Shown here one piece after another: positions 1 through 6,765 of a DNA stretch of 59,579 nt (the first letter of the stretch is position 1; every line of letters begins with the position of its first letter). The DNA lies in NCBI RefSeq assembly GCF_003386535.1, contig NZ_QTTN01000042.1:1-59579 (forward strand). The letters are read 5' to 3'. Origin of the DNA: Paenibacillus taihuensis (GTDB lineage: Bacteria > Bacillota > Bacilli > Paenibacillales > Paenibacillaceae). A model generated the notes under the pieces. The model did no database searches and had not been told where the DNA came from. It worked only from the letters and a program-made list of their open reading frames with translations. Position numbers and translations under genes: made by a program.

Positions 1-1
1 C

Positions 2-250
2 TGCGAACGATTCGATCAATGGATACGCCGAAGACTTCGAATGTGTCTGTGGAAGCAATGGAAACGGGTACGCACCCGGATCCGCGAGCTTCGAGCACTT
101 GGCGTACCAAAATGGGCGAGTCTGATCATGGCGAATTCAAGGCGTGGTGCATGGGAAATGTCCCGAAACACAAACAACGCCCTTCCGACTTCCTATTGGG
201 AAGTGAAAGGGCTGAAGAGTATGCTTTCTCGTTATTTGGAGCTTTGTTAA
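2..250 (+). CDS. ltrA: Group II intron reverse transcriptase/maturase, C-terminal fragment
   Basis: Reading frame 2 is open from the window edge to TAA at 248-250 (82 residues). It shows the maturase-specific domain X: FDQWIRRRLR, then WKQWKR, RTRIRELRALGV, NSRRGAW and, near the end, YWEVKGLKSMLSRY. This matches the GIIM domain of LtrA-type proteins, which stabilises the intron fold for splicing and retrohoming. The protein stops just after domain X, so an HNH endonuclease domain is absent. The reverse transcriptase domain is cut off by the window start. Confidence 0.88.
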   Translation, partial: CERFDQWIRRRLRMCLWKQWKRVRTRIRELRALGVPKWASLIMANSRRGAWEMSRNTNNALPTSYWEVKGLKSMLSRYLELC

Positions 251-259
251 CCTTTTGGA

Positions 260-329
260 ACCGCCGTATGCGGACCCGCATGTACGGTGGTGTGAGAGGA
301 CGGAGGCTAGCCGCCTCCTCCTACTCGAT
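260..329 (+). ncRNA. Group II intron domains V and VI
   Basis: Domain V pairs ACCGCCGTA (260-268) with TACGGTGGT (283-291), with a 2-nt TG bulge at 281-282, an upper stem TGCG/CGCA and a GACC loop. Domain VI pairs GGAGGC with GCCTCC and carries the unpaired A323. Both are the catalytic and branching elements of the ribozyme. The GACC loop departs from the usual GNRA loop. Confidence 0.8.
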
Positions 330-1399
330 TATGTTATGTCAGCGAAGCGGATGCATACCGGCTTGGATACGTGAAGCTCGCTGCCTGTTGGCTGCAGTTT
401 ACCCGTCTCGGCATCACGGCTGAACGTGACGATATTGTTGCCATCGCGATTCGCGACAAGCACGAAGCGTCCGTCTGGCGACAAGCCGAAGTTCCGCGGA
501 TGACCGCCAAGCGTAGGCACATATTCGATCGGCTCGATGTGACCATCAGACGGATCAACAGAGTAGACAGCAATGCTATCATGTCCACGGTTCGAGCCGT
601 ACAGGAACTTGCCGTCCGAAGACAAGTGAATGTCCGCAGTGCCATTTTCCCCATCGAATGATTCAGGCAGCGTGGAGATGGTCTGCACGACCGTGAGTTG
701 TCCTGCTTTACCATCGTATGCATACACCGTTATTGTGCTGTTCAATTCATTAATGCCATAACCGTATGGCAGCTCCGGATGGAAGACGAAATGGCGCGGG
801 CCTGATCCAGGAGTTATGGCGGTCTTATTATGTAACACGAATCGTTGGTTCGTGATGTCTAGCTCATAGACGAATAGCGTATCCATGCCGAGATCGGACA
901 CCACAACATAACGGCCGGCGTTGTCGACGATCACCGAATGCGCTCTAGCCTGTGTTTGTGCAGGATGCACGCTGGAACCTTCATGACGCTTAATATCTGC
1001 TGTCTCCCCAATGCTGCCATCCTCAAGAATCGGAGAGAGGCTGATCATACCGCCATGATAACTCGCGGTCATAGCAATCCGGTATTCCGCGTCAGTTGTA
1101 ATATGGCATGTTGTAGCAGGAAGTGTAACGACTTCGTTCAAGCGATTCAAGCTGCCATTCGCAGGGTCGAAACGGTACGCAGCAGCAGCGCCGCATTTTC
1201 CACCTTCGGCATTCTTGCCCTCCATAATCGTATAAAGCGTCCGATTCGTTCCGTTCGGGACGAGGAAAGTCGGATTCTGCAGGCCATCCGCTTGACCAAT
1301 CAGCGTAAGATCGCCAGTTTGTGTGTCATATGCACAAGCATAAATGCCAGGTTCGTTCGCGTTCGCATAGGAGCCGATAAAGGCAAAAGTCGAAGCCAT
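329..1399 (-). CDS. Lactonase family protein (6-phosphogluconolactonase-like, YkgB type)
   Basis: A 356-residue protein resembling the 7-bladed beta-propeller lactonases that hydrolyse 6-phosphogluconolactone in the pentose phosphate pathway. Visible signatures are FIGSYANANEPGIY at the N-terminus, SGPRHFVFHP near the middle, HLSSDGKFLYGSNRGHDSI, and GGHPRNFGLSPDGRFVLVANRD. The start is ATG at 1399, 11 nt after GGAGGG; the GTG 12 nt further upstream touches that ribosome binding site. A possible -10 (TAAAAT) lies at 1448-1453 on the minus strand. The group IIC intron sits exactly at the 3' end: the last base of the stop codon (329) belongs to the intron, so the original C-terminus may have been slightly different. 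Confidence 0.85.
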   Translation of the reverse strand: MASTFAFIGSYANANEPGIYACAYDTQTGDLTLIGQADGLQNPTFLVPNGTNRTLYTIMEGKNAEGGKCGAAAAYRFDPANGSLNRLNEVVTLPATTCHITTDAEYRIAMTASYHGGMISLSPILEDGSIGETADIKRHEGSSVHPAQTQARAHSVIVDNAGRYVVVSDLGMDTLFVYELDITNQRFVLHNKTAITPGSGPRHFVFHPELPYGYGINELNSTITVYAYDGKAGQLTVVQTISTLPESFDGENGTADIHLSSDGKFLYGSNRGHDSIAVYSVDPSDGHIEPIEYVPTLGGHPRNFGLSPDGRFVLVANRDGNNIVTFSRDAETGKLQPTGSELHVSKPVCIRFADIT

Positions 1400-1492
1400 A
1401 GTGAAGCACACCCTCCAGATATCGAAATGTATTCGTTCTAAACTAGCATTTTACCATTATTCGCATGAAAAGACACTTGTTGATTGCAAGGT

Positions 1493-1522
1493 TTGACAAT
1501 GAGAATCATTATCAACTATTAT
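1493..1522 (+). promoter_or_regulatory. Sigma-A promoter overlapped by a Fur box
   Basis: TTGACA at 1493-1498 and TATTAT at 1517-1522 are 18 nt apart. The spacer holds TGAGAATCATTATCA (1500-1514), one mismatch from the 7-1-7 Fur consensus TGATAATnATTATCA. Fur with ferrous iron would block polymerase here, so the downstream gene should be derepressed by iron starvation. Confidence 0.75.
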
Positions 1523-1574
1523 AGAACAATAACAAATCAATCACTTCTAGTTGATAAGGATGTGGCATGGCCGT

Positions 1575-2384
1575 ATGGTAACTCCATTTAAAGTTGTTTC
1601 CGATGTGACCGATTGTCCATCGCCAGATATTTTGTCCATTAGCGCGAGCAGGGATAGCATGTTCGCTGCTGCTTTCGGGAAGGGCATGTTCCGAAAAAGT
1701 GCCGACGGGAGATGGACCCCAGCAGATGATGGATTGCCGGACGGTGTCATTGTAAACCGGCTGCAAGTCATTGACGGCTCATTCTTCCTTTGCACGAATA
1801 AAGGGTTATTCTTCCACGATTCCAACAGTTGGTTTCTAACCGATATCACGATTCCATGCTACCAAGTCGTCAAGAAAAGCGCCATTCTTGCAGCAGCAAC
1901 AGAATACGGGATCTGGTTCAAAATCGGTACGCAATGGAAGAGCGTTGCCTATGCAAACAAGGCGATATACGATCTGCTCCTTACTCCCCAGTACTACATA
2001 CTCGGCACAAGTCAGGGCATTTCCCTCTATGACCGGTATACGGATTCGGCAGCGGATTTCCCTCTCGGAACGGGTGTGACAAGCATGGCGATCGTTCAGA
2101 GTCGATTGGTTGGAGCGAGTATGGGCGGAGGGCTGGTTCTGGGGAATCAACGAGGTGGATTCATCGTTAGCGACTTCGAAGATGTGACGATCTATTCCCT
2201 CAAGTCGACGGAAACGGGCGTGCATGCTTGTTCGAGCCGGGGACTGTACCGAATTCAGATGCTCGAATCTCAGGTAATTATGCGATCGATGCTGACCGGT
2301 TATCCGGTAACCGATCTATCCAGCTGCGGGGACTGCATGTACGTCTCGACTTTGAATTGGGGACTCAAGAAGGTTGTACTCTAG
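1575..2384 (+). CDS. Propeller-like protein of unknown function, probably Fur-regulated
   Basis: About 269 residues with no signal peptide. The chain is built of repeated short strands with motifs such as GKGMFRKSADGRWTPADDGLP, TNKGLFFHDSNSW, EYGIWFKIGTQW, SQGISLYDR and SRGLYRIQ, which read like BNR/sortilin-type beta-propeller blades. I do not recognise a specific function. The start is uncertain: ATG at 1575 sits 14 nt after AAGGA; ATG 1560 and TTG 1551 have no usable ribosome binding site. A Fur-box promoter precedes it by about 55 nt, which suggests a role in the iron-starvation response. It is a single-gene unit with its own terminator. Confidence 0.65.
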   Translation: MVTPFKVVSDVTDCPSPDILSISASRDSMFAAAFGKGMFRKSADGRWTPADDGLPDGVIVNRLQVIDGSFFLCTNKGLFFHDSNSWFLTDITIPCYQVVKKSAILAAATEYGIWFKIGTQWKSVAYANKAIYDLLLTPQYYILGTSQGISLYDRYTDSAADFPLGTGVTSMAIVQSRLVGASMGGGLVLGNQRGGFIVSDFEDVTIYSLKSTETGVHACSSRGLYRIQMLESQVIMRSMLTGYPVTDLSSCGDCMYVSTLNWGLKKVVL

Positions 2385-2385
2385 G

Positions 2386-2415
2386 ACAGCTGGCCGTTGC
2401 GGTCAGCTGTTTTTT
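2386..2415 (+). terminator. Intrinsic terminator of the propeller gene
   Basis: ACAGCTGGCC pairs with GGTCAGCTGT around a 5-nt loop, followed by TTTTTT. Confidence 0.85.
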
Positions 2416-2474
2416 CTACGTACGAGCCGTATACAGCAAAAGGAAAATGGTGGGTACAGTCGACTTGCTACTGC

Positions 2475-2520
2475 AAAAAAAATAGAAGCAGCCTGCTTAG
2501 AAGAAAGCTCGGCTGCTTCT
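2475..2520 (-). terminator. Intrinsic terminator of the spoVB-like gene
   Basis: On the minus strand AGAAGCAGCC and GGCTGCTTCT form a 10-bp stem followed by an eight-T run (AAAAAAAA at 2475-2482 on the plus strand). Confidence 0.85.
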
Positions 2521-2533
2521 GTTGGACTAGCTA

Positions 2534-4081
2534 CTAACGCGGAATCAAAATCGTACGGGTTGCCTTATGTATAGCATTCAACGATAGGAAGGCAACGAAG
2601 TACACCATCAGCGCACAGATGATCGAGTCGACGACGCTCCATACGAGCGAGAGATGCTGGACCGCGGTTAGATAGTCAAACATCCAATGTCCGCTGATCG
2701 CCATGAGCAGCATAGAGACAGTGACCATTAGATACGGCTGAATACTCATATAGATTCCGATCGAGCCGGATATGGAGAAGAAGTTGAGCAGCGTTTGCAT
2801 CACGATTCCAATGCCGATGCCGAAGGTGATGCCGACGATGCCGAATTGGCTGCCAAATACGAATATCGCAATCGCCTTGAATGCCGTAGAGATGATGTAG
2901 TTCCAGAGCGTAGCACTCGCCCTGCCAAGTCCGAGTAGAATGGCGTGCATTGGAGCGTCGAAGTAATGGAGGAAGAACATGGGTGCTAAGATTTTGAGCA
3001 GCAGTCCTGCTTCGGGCGTCTTGTAGACAAGAGTCGTTAGGGGCGTTGCCCATTCGAACAAAATAACGGTTGCCGGGGCGCCGATCAGCAAGCCTAAACG
3101 CATCGCCTGATTCATTCTCTCATGAACGAGTCGATCATTCTTGTTCGCGGCTGCCTCCCCGATGGCGGGAACTAGCGCCGTGGACAATGATTGCGTGATG
3201 AAGCTTGGCATGAAGAGAAGCGGGAACGCATATCCCGCCAACATCCCGAACTGCTTCGTGGCCAATGCCGTACTAAGGCCAGCTAAGCCGAGGCTGGTTG
3301 CAATGAGCAAGGGCTGGAATGCGCTGTATACCGATTGCACGACGCCTTGACCTGTTGTAGGAAGTCCGATCTGCAGCAGCTCGTTTAAAGTTTGTTTGCC
3401 ATGCCTTATGTGTCCCGCCCATGTCTCGCCAGGCGCTCTGGCTTCACCGCGCAGCTTGTAGCTAATCGCGAGAAACGACAAGCTGATTGCCTCGCTCACA
3501 ACTGAAGCTGCCATTGCACCCGCTGCCGCGTAAGCAACCCCATAAGGCAAGAGAAGATGCACCAAGGCAAGGACGCAAGCAATCTGTACCGAATACTCCA
3601 GCACATCTGAAGCAGCAATGATCTTCATCTGCTGAATGCCTCGGAAGTACCCTTTCAGCACGGCGGATACTGCGACTATCGGTGCAATTGGGGTAATCGC
3701 GAGCATGGCATAATATGCACGCTGGTCGCTCAGCAGGATGGATGCGATCCAATGGGAGCCAAGCAGGGAGAAGGTGGTGAGCGTCACGCTCAAGAAGGTG
3801 GTCACCGACAGCGAGACGTACAGAATGCGCCTGACTTTCTCCTTCTCATCGCGTGCGTAAGCTTCCGCGACAAGCTTCGAAATCGCAACAGGCAAGCCGA
3901 GCTCCGTAATTGTAATGACGAGCGGCACGAGAGGATGTGCCATCATTAACAAGCCGATTCCTTCCGCGCCTAACACGCGAGCGACATACATCCCGCTAAT
4001 AAAACCAAGGATCCGGTTGATAAACGCAGCGACAGACAAGGCCATCGTTCCTCTCATGAACGATTCCTTCTTTAGAGCCAT
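2534..4081 (-). CDS. spoVB: SpoVB-like lipid II/polysaccharide flippase (MVF superfamily)
   Basis: A 515-residue integral membrane protein with about 14 hydrophobic segments. The N-terminus FMRGTMALSVAAFINRILGF followed by ARVLGAEGIGLLMM is characteristic of SpoVB/YtgP-type oligosaccharide flippases, and the length equals that of B. subtilis SpoVB. SpoVB acts in the outer forespore membrane during spore cortex peptidoglycan assembly. Ribosome binding site AGGAGG lies 7 nt before the ATG. It stands alone with its own terminator. YtgP/MurJ paralogues are the main alternative name. Confidence 0.85.
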   Translation of the reverse strand: MALKKESFMRGTMALSVAAFINRILGFISGMYVARVLGAEGIGLLMMAHPLVPLVITITELGLPVAISKLVAEAYARDEKEKVRRILYVSLSVTTFLSVTLTTFSLLGSHWIASILLSDQRAYYAMLAITPIAPIVAVSAVLKGYFRGIQQMKIIAASDVLEYSVQIACVLALVHLLLPYGVAYAAAGAMAASVVSEAISLSFLAISYKLRGEARAPGETWAGHIRHGKQTLNELLQIGLPTTGQGVVQSVYSAFQPLLIATSLGLAGLSTALATKQFGMLAGYAFPLLFMPSFITQSLSTALVPAIGEAAANKNDRLVHERMNQAMRLGLLIGAPATVILFEWATPLTTLVYKTPEAGLLLKILAPMFFLHYFDAPMHAILLGLGRASATLWNYIISTAFKAIAIFVFGSQFGIVGITFGIGIGIVMQTLLNFFSISGSIGIYMSIQPYLMVTVSMLLMAISGHWMFDYLTAVQHLSLVWSVVDSIICALMVYFVAFLSLNAIHKATRTILIPR

Positions 4082-4101
4082 CTTGGGACCTCCTGTTCTT
4101 C

Positions 4102-4119
4102 GAATACTTAAATGTATTC
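4102..4119. promoter_or_regulatory. Palindrome between spoVB-like gene and cupin gene
   Basis: GAATAC-TTAAAT-GTATTC is a perfect inverted repeat located 20 nt upstream of the spoVB-like start codon. It could be an operator; no regulator is assigned. Confidence 0.3.
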
Positions 4120-4196
4120 ATGAACCGGCAAAGCATGCGAACTTGTCTTGTGGGGAACGATGGTAGACGAATAACTATAGCGGAGGAATTTAGATT

Positions 4197-4595
4197 ATGG
4201 AAATTAGACGAATTGGGTCACGGCCATCATCAAAAGGTTCAGCCGATTATTTTAAAGGGACAGTTCGTATCGATCCGCTTAATGAAGCGCCAAATCCAGC
4301 AAGGGTTGCTGCTGCCAGCGTTACTTTTGAGCCTGGGGCAAGGACAGCGTGGCATACTCATCCACTCGGGCAAACACTCATTGTAACGTTCGGACAAGGA
4401 CGGGTGCAGCGCGAGGGAGGTCCAATCGAAGAAATTCGTTCAGGAGATGTTGTTTGGTTCCCGCCGGGCGAGAAGCACTGGCATGGAGCTTCGCCAACGA
4501 CAGCCATGACCCATATTGCCATACAAGAGCGTCTGGATGGTAAAGCGGTCGAATGGATGGAGCATGTAAGCGATTCGGAGTATGAGGGACAATAG
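4197..4595 (+). CDS. Cupin domain protein
   Basis: A 132-residue single-domain beta-barrel protein. Both cupin motifs are visible: [17 protein letters not shown] (metal ligands His-53, His-55 and probably Gln-59) and [15 protein letters not shown] (ligand His-93 or His-95). The sequence resembles the cupin proteins related to manganese-dependent hydroxynitrile lyases and the cupin partner of carboxymuconolactone decarboxylases, but the substrate cannot be read from the sequence. Ribosome binding site GGAGGA lies about 9 nt before ATG 4197. It is divergent from the spoVB-like gene and monocistronic. Confidence 0.82.
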   Translation: MEIRRIGSRPSSKGSADYFKGTVRIDPLNEAPNPARVAAASVTFEPGARTAWHTHPLGQTLIVTFGQGRVQREGGPIEEIRSGDVVWFPPGEKHWHGASPTTAMTHIAIQERLDGKAVEWMEHVSDSEYEGQ

Positions 4596-4624
4596 GGGAG
4601 GAGCACAGCTCTTTCCCTTTTTTG
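4595..4624 (+). terminator. Weak intrinsic terminator after the cupin gene
   Basis: GGGGAGGAGC and GCTCTTTCCC pair imperfectly around ACA, followed by TTTTTTT. Confidence 0.55.
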
Positions 4625-4739
4625 CTTCCGGATGCCGGAAATCTTGTCATAACCTTGATTTGATCTTCTCTTCATCTTAACTTGCTCCCATTATAGTTAG
4701 TTCTGCAAGAGCAAATACAGTTGGAAAGAGGTAATTAAC

Positions 4740-5270
4740 ATGATTAAGAATAAGGCAAAGTTATTCAGTGCAATCGGTCTTTCTGCAGTACTTTTGGTAG
4801 GGGCGGCAAGCGCTTATGCTGCTCAGCAACAACAAGAAGTTCAAGTTCAACAAGTTGGACCAACAACCGACAAAAAACCAACCGCGGCAGAAGTTGATGC
4901 TGTATTAAAAGGCGAGCACAAACCTGCAACGATTAAAGTGGAAGGTATGTTCTCAAGTAATGGTAAGCCCGATCCGACTGCTGATTATTTCCTTAATGAT
5001 GTTAAATTGTTCTCGTTATTGAAGATGAGCGCGCAAGAGTTGAAGGATGAGCTGGCAACAGGAAAGTCTGTCCTTGAGATTGCAGCATCTAGACATGTAA
5101 CTGAAAAAGAAGTGATTGAGGCAATCTCTGAAACACAGATTGAGGGACAAATTCAGGCTGAAAATAAAGGTGAAGTCCCGAAGAGCAAACGTGACTCCTT
5201 GGAAAAGGATATTGCGAAGAAGGTTGCAGCAGTAATCGAGCATAAAACGGAAACGTCATGGAATAAGTAA
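4740..5270 (+). CDS. Secreted protein of unknown function
   Basis: 176 residues beginning with a Sec signal peptide (MIKNKAK, hydrophobic core, cleavage likely after AYA at residue 27). The mature part has a Gln/Val-rich linker, then a helical region with LLKMSAQELKDELATGKSVLEIA followed by HVTEKEVIEAI, a repeat-like motif found in several small secreted Bacillota proteins where short helices end in 'G-K-S/T-hydrophobic'. The C-terminus is Lys/Glu-rich. Ribosome binding site AAAGAGG lies 10 nt before ATG. No function is recognised; extracellular location is inferred from the signal peptide. Confidence 0.75.
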   Translation: MIKNKAKLFSAIGLSAVLLVGAASAYAAQQQQEVQVQQVGPTTDKKPTAAEVDAVLKGEHKPATIKVEGMFSSNGKPDPTADYFLNDVKLFSLLKMSAQELKDELATGKSVLEIAASRHVTEKEVIEAISETQIEGQIQAENKGEVPKSKRDSLEKDIAKKVAAVIEHKTETSWNK

Positions 5271-5296
5271 ATTGCCGCACATAGCTGCACAAAAAG

Positions 5297-5337
5297 ACCC
5301 TGCTTCACATATGTGATGCGGGGTTGAGTTTTGCCTC
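5297..5337. terminator. Bidirectional terminator between convergent genes
   Basis: ACCCTGCTTCACAT and ATGTGATGCGGGGT form a 14-bp stem with little loop, flanked by AAAAA on the left and GAGTTTT on the right, so it can serve both neighbours. Confidence 0.7.
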
Positions 5338-5362
5338 GAGCTTGTTAGCTTATTTGTTTTGC

Positions 5363-5686
5363 TTAGCTGTATTCGAATACATAGTCCGTGTTCGAGAGAA
5401 CAACGGAGATAACACTGTTCGTATTCAGCGCGTTATCCTGCGAGCTTCCGCGTTCGGTTGCAAATTGGATTTTGCTATAAAGGCAGCCCTGATAGATCGT
5501 GAAGAGCGAGATTCCATTAAGAAAGATGTTGGAGTCATTGCCGTAGGATATCTCTCTTGATTGTTGTGGATCTAGCGTAAAAAGCACTGCATCTGCCTGA
5601 TTGTACACTTCTTCTCCCGCACGCACAAACAGTATCATCTGCAGGGTCGCGTCCGTATTATTGATAAAGAGTTTAGCACCTGCCAT
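5363..5686 (-). CDS. Conserved-looking hypothetical protein, 107 aa
   Basis: The open frame extends further upstream, but ATG 5686 (MAGAKLFINNT) is preceded by GAGGGGG at a 6-nt spacing, so this start is chosen. The protein is beta-rich with alternating hydrophobic residues (LQMILFVRAGEEVYNQADAVLFTLDPQQSREISYG) and resembles a small secreted-type or appendage beta-sandwich, but it has no signal peptide and no family I recognise. It is convergent with the secreted-protein gene. Confidence 0.6.
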   Translation of the reverse strand: MAGAKLFINNTDATLQMILFVRAGEEVYNQADAVLFTLDPQQSREISYGNDSNIFLNGISLFTIYQGCLYSKIQFATERGSSQDNALNTNSVISVVLSNTDYVFEYS

Positions 5687-5964
5687 AGTCGTCCCCCTCT
5701 CAAACTGGGATGCTCTATCATATGCTTGTACAGGAAAAACGGTAGTAAGGCGCCTCAAAAGTATGCCCGAATCCTTTGCGTCGAATGTGCGCGAATGACC
5801 GTCCGGAAGGTTCCGACTTTGGTTCCGCTGTTCGCGACTATAATAGATCCGTGATTCGGTATCGAATACCGGATCGTTGTACATCCAAGAAAATGAAGCG
5901 TATAATTCAACATATCACTCCAAGATGTGAAAAAGACAAAACAGCGGATTGAGGAGAGAATGTG

Positions 5965-6483
5965 ATGCAAAAAGCAACTTTCGCTGGCGGCTGCTTCTGG
6001 TGCATGGTAAGCCCGTTCGAAGAGCAACCAGGAATACATGGTATTTTATCCGGGTATATGGGCGGTACCGTCGAGAACCCTACCTATGAACAAGTAAAGA
6101 CGGGTACAACGGGGCATCTGGAAGTTGTCCAGATTACGTTTGATCCGGCCATCTTCCCATATGAGAAGCTGCTTGAGCTCTATTGGCCGCAAATAGATCC
6201 TACAGACGATGAAGGACAGTATATTGACCGCGGCAGTCAGTATCGTACAGCTATTCTGTATCATAATGAAGAACAACATCAGCTTGCGTTGAAGTCGAAA
6301 GAAGAGCTTGCGAATAGCGGGCGGTTCGATAAACCGATCGTAACTGAGATTAAACCACCTGGCATTTTCTATCCTGCAGAGGAATATCACCAAAATTATC
6401 ACAGCAAAAACCCGAAGGAATATAAGGAAGAGCGGATCAACTCGGGTCGCGATGCTTTTCATGAAGAGCACTGGAAGAAATAG
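5965..6483 (+). CDS. msrA: Peptide-methionine (S)-S-oxide reductase MsrA
   Basis: 172 residues. MsrA reduces the S-epimer of methionine sulfoxide in oxidised proteins using thioredoxin. The catalytic motif GCFWC is at residues 8-12, followed by the family signatures GYMGGTVENPTYEQVKTGTTGHLEVV and DRGSQYRTAIL, and the C-terminal FYPAEEYHQNY. ATG 5965 is chosen over GTG 5962 because GAGGAGAG lies at the right distance. It is a cytoplasmic, stand-alone MsrA; a separate exported MsrAB fusion lies at 50501. Confidence 0.95.
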   Translation: MQKATFAGGCFWCMVSPFEEQPGIHGILSGYMGGTVENPTYEQVKTGTTGHLEVVQITFDPAIFPYEKLLELYWPQIDPTDDEGQYIDRGSQYRTAILYHNEEQHQLALKSKEELANSGRFDKPIVTEIKPPGIFYPAEEYHQNYHSKNPKEYKEERINSGRDAFHEEHWKK

Positions 6484-6525
6484 CCTCCGCCATAGAAAGT
6501 TAAACTAGCAGGGTACTCCAACCCC

Positions 6526-6554
6526 TTGCATGAGAAGTCGTAGTTCGTTATAAT
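6526..6554 (+). promoter_or_regulatory. Sigma-A promoter of the hisS leader
   Basis: TTGCAT (6526-6531), 17-nt spacer and a perfect TATAAT (6549-6554). The transcript should start near 6561, about 205 nt before hisS. Confidence 0.8.
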
Positions 6555-6589
6555 CACCATAAATCAAGCATTTCCGAAGGAGATCAACC

Positions 6590-6637
6590 ATGAAAACAAT
6601 CATGCTAAATCAACTTCATCATCACAAAGAGCGTTAG
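6590..6637 (+). CDS. Putative histidine leader peptide, 15 aa
   Basis: A short ORF, MKTIMLNQLHHHKER, with a good ribosome binding site (GAAGGAG, 7 nt before the ATG) lies between the promoter and the hisS gene. Three consecutive His codons (6617-6625) sit just before the 5' arm of a strong hairpin at 6631. This is the arrangement expected of a leader peptide sensing charged tRNA-His. It is inferred from the sequence only. Confidence 0.7.
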   Translation: MKTIMLNQLHHHKER

Positions 6638-6733
6638 CACACCTTTTTAACAACGGGGTGGGCTAACGCATTTCGCGTTGGCCTCCCTGCGGCATATCAA
6701 GCGCGCAGGACCATGGGGTCCGGCGCGTTTTTT
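6631..6733 (+). promoter_or_regulatory. Putative transcription attenuator upstream of hisS
   Basis: Hairpin 1:2 pairs GCGTTAGC (6631-6638) and CACC (6640-6643) with GGTG (6657-6660) and GCTAACGC (6662-6669). The same GCTAACGC can instead pair with GCGTTGGC (6675-6682). A terminator follows: CGCGC-A-GGACC paired with GGTCC-G-GCGCG (6702-6727) and six Ts. A ribosome stalled on the His codons would cover 6631-6638 and switch the pairing. A 6-bp pairing of 6686-6691 with 6704-6709 could oppose the terminator, but the antiterminator is not settled. Confidence 0.65.
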
Positions 6734-6765
6734 ATTTTCCGACAATAGAAAGGGGACTAACGATC

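Larger units (their letters stand above)
1..329 (+). mobile_element. 3' end of a group IIC intron
   Basis: The sequence carries the C-terminal part of an intron-encoded maturase (stop at 248-250), then a domain V hairpin (260-291) and a domain VI hairpin ending in ACTCGAT. Group II introns end in AY; the AT at 328-329 fits, and A323 is a suitable branch-point adenosine 6-7 nt from the end. The domain V triad reads CGC (262-264), the IIC form, and no endonuclease domain follows the maturase domain, also typical of IIC. The 5' part lies outside the window. Confidence 0.85.

Noticed and set aside
5687..5884. 66-residue N-terminal extension of the minus-strand protein at 5363-5686
   Set aside because: ATG 5686 has a strong ribosome binding site and the extension is charged and without pattern.
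6655..6690. T-box antiterminator before hisS (GGGG-TGGG bulge with a stem above it; TGGG would even suit the C73 of tRNA-His)
   Set aside because: The 14-nt T-box core after TGGN is not conserved here, the leader upstream is only about 95 nt, and none of the stem I motifs is visible. The His-codon ORF explains the region better, though this alternative is not excluded.
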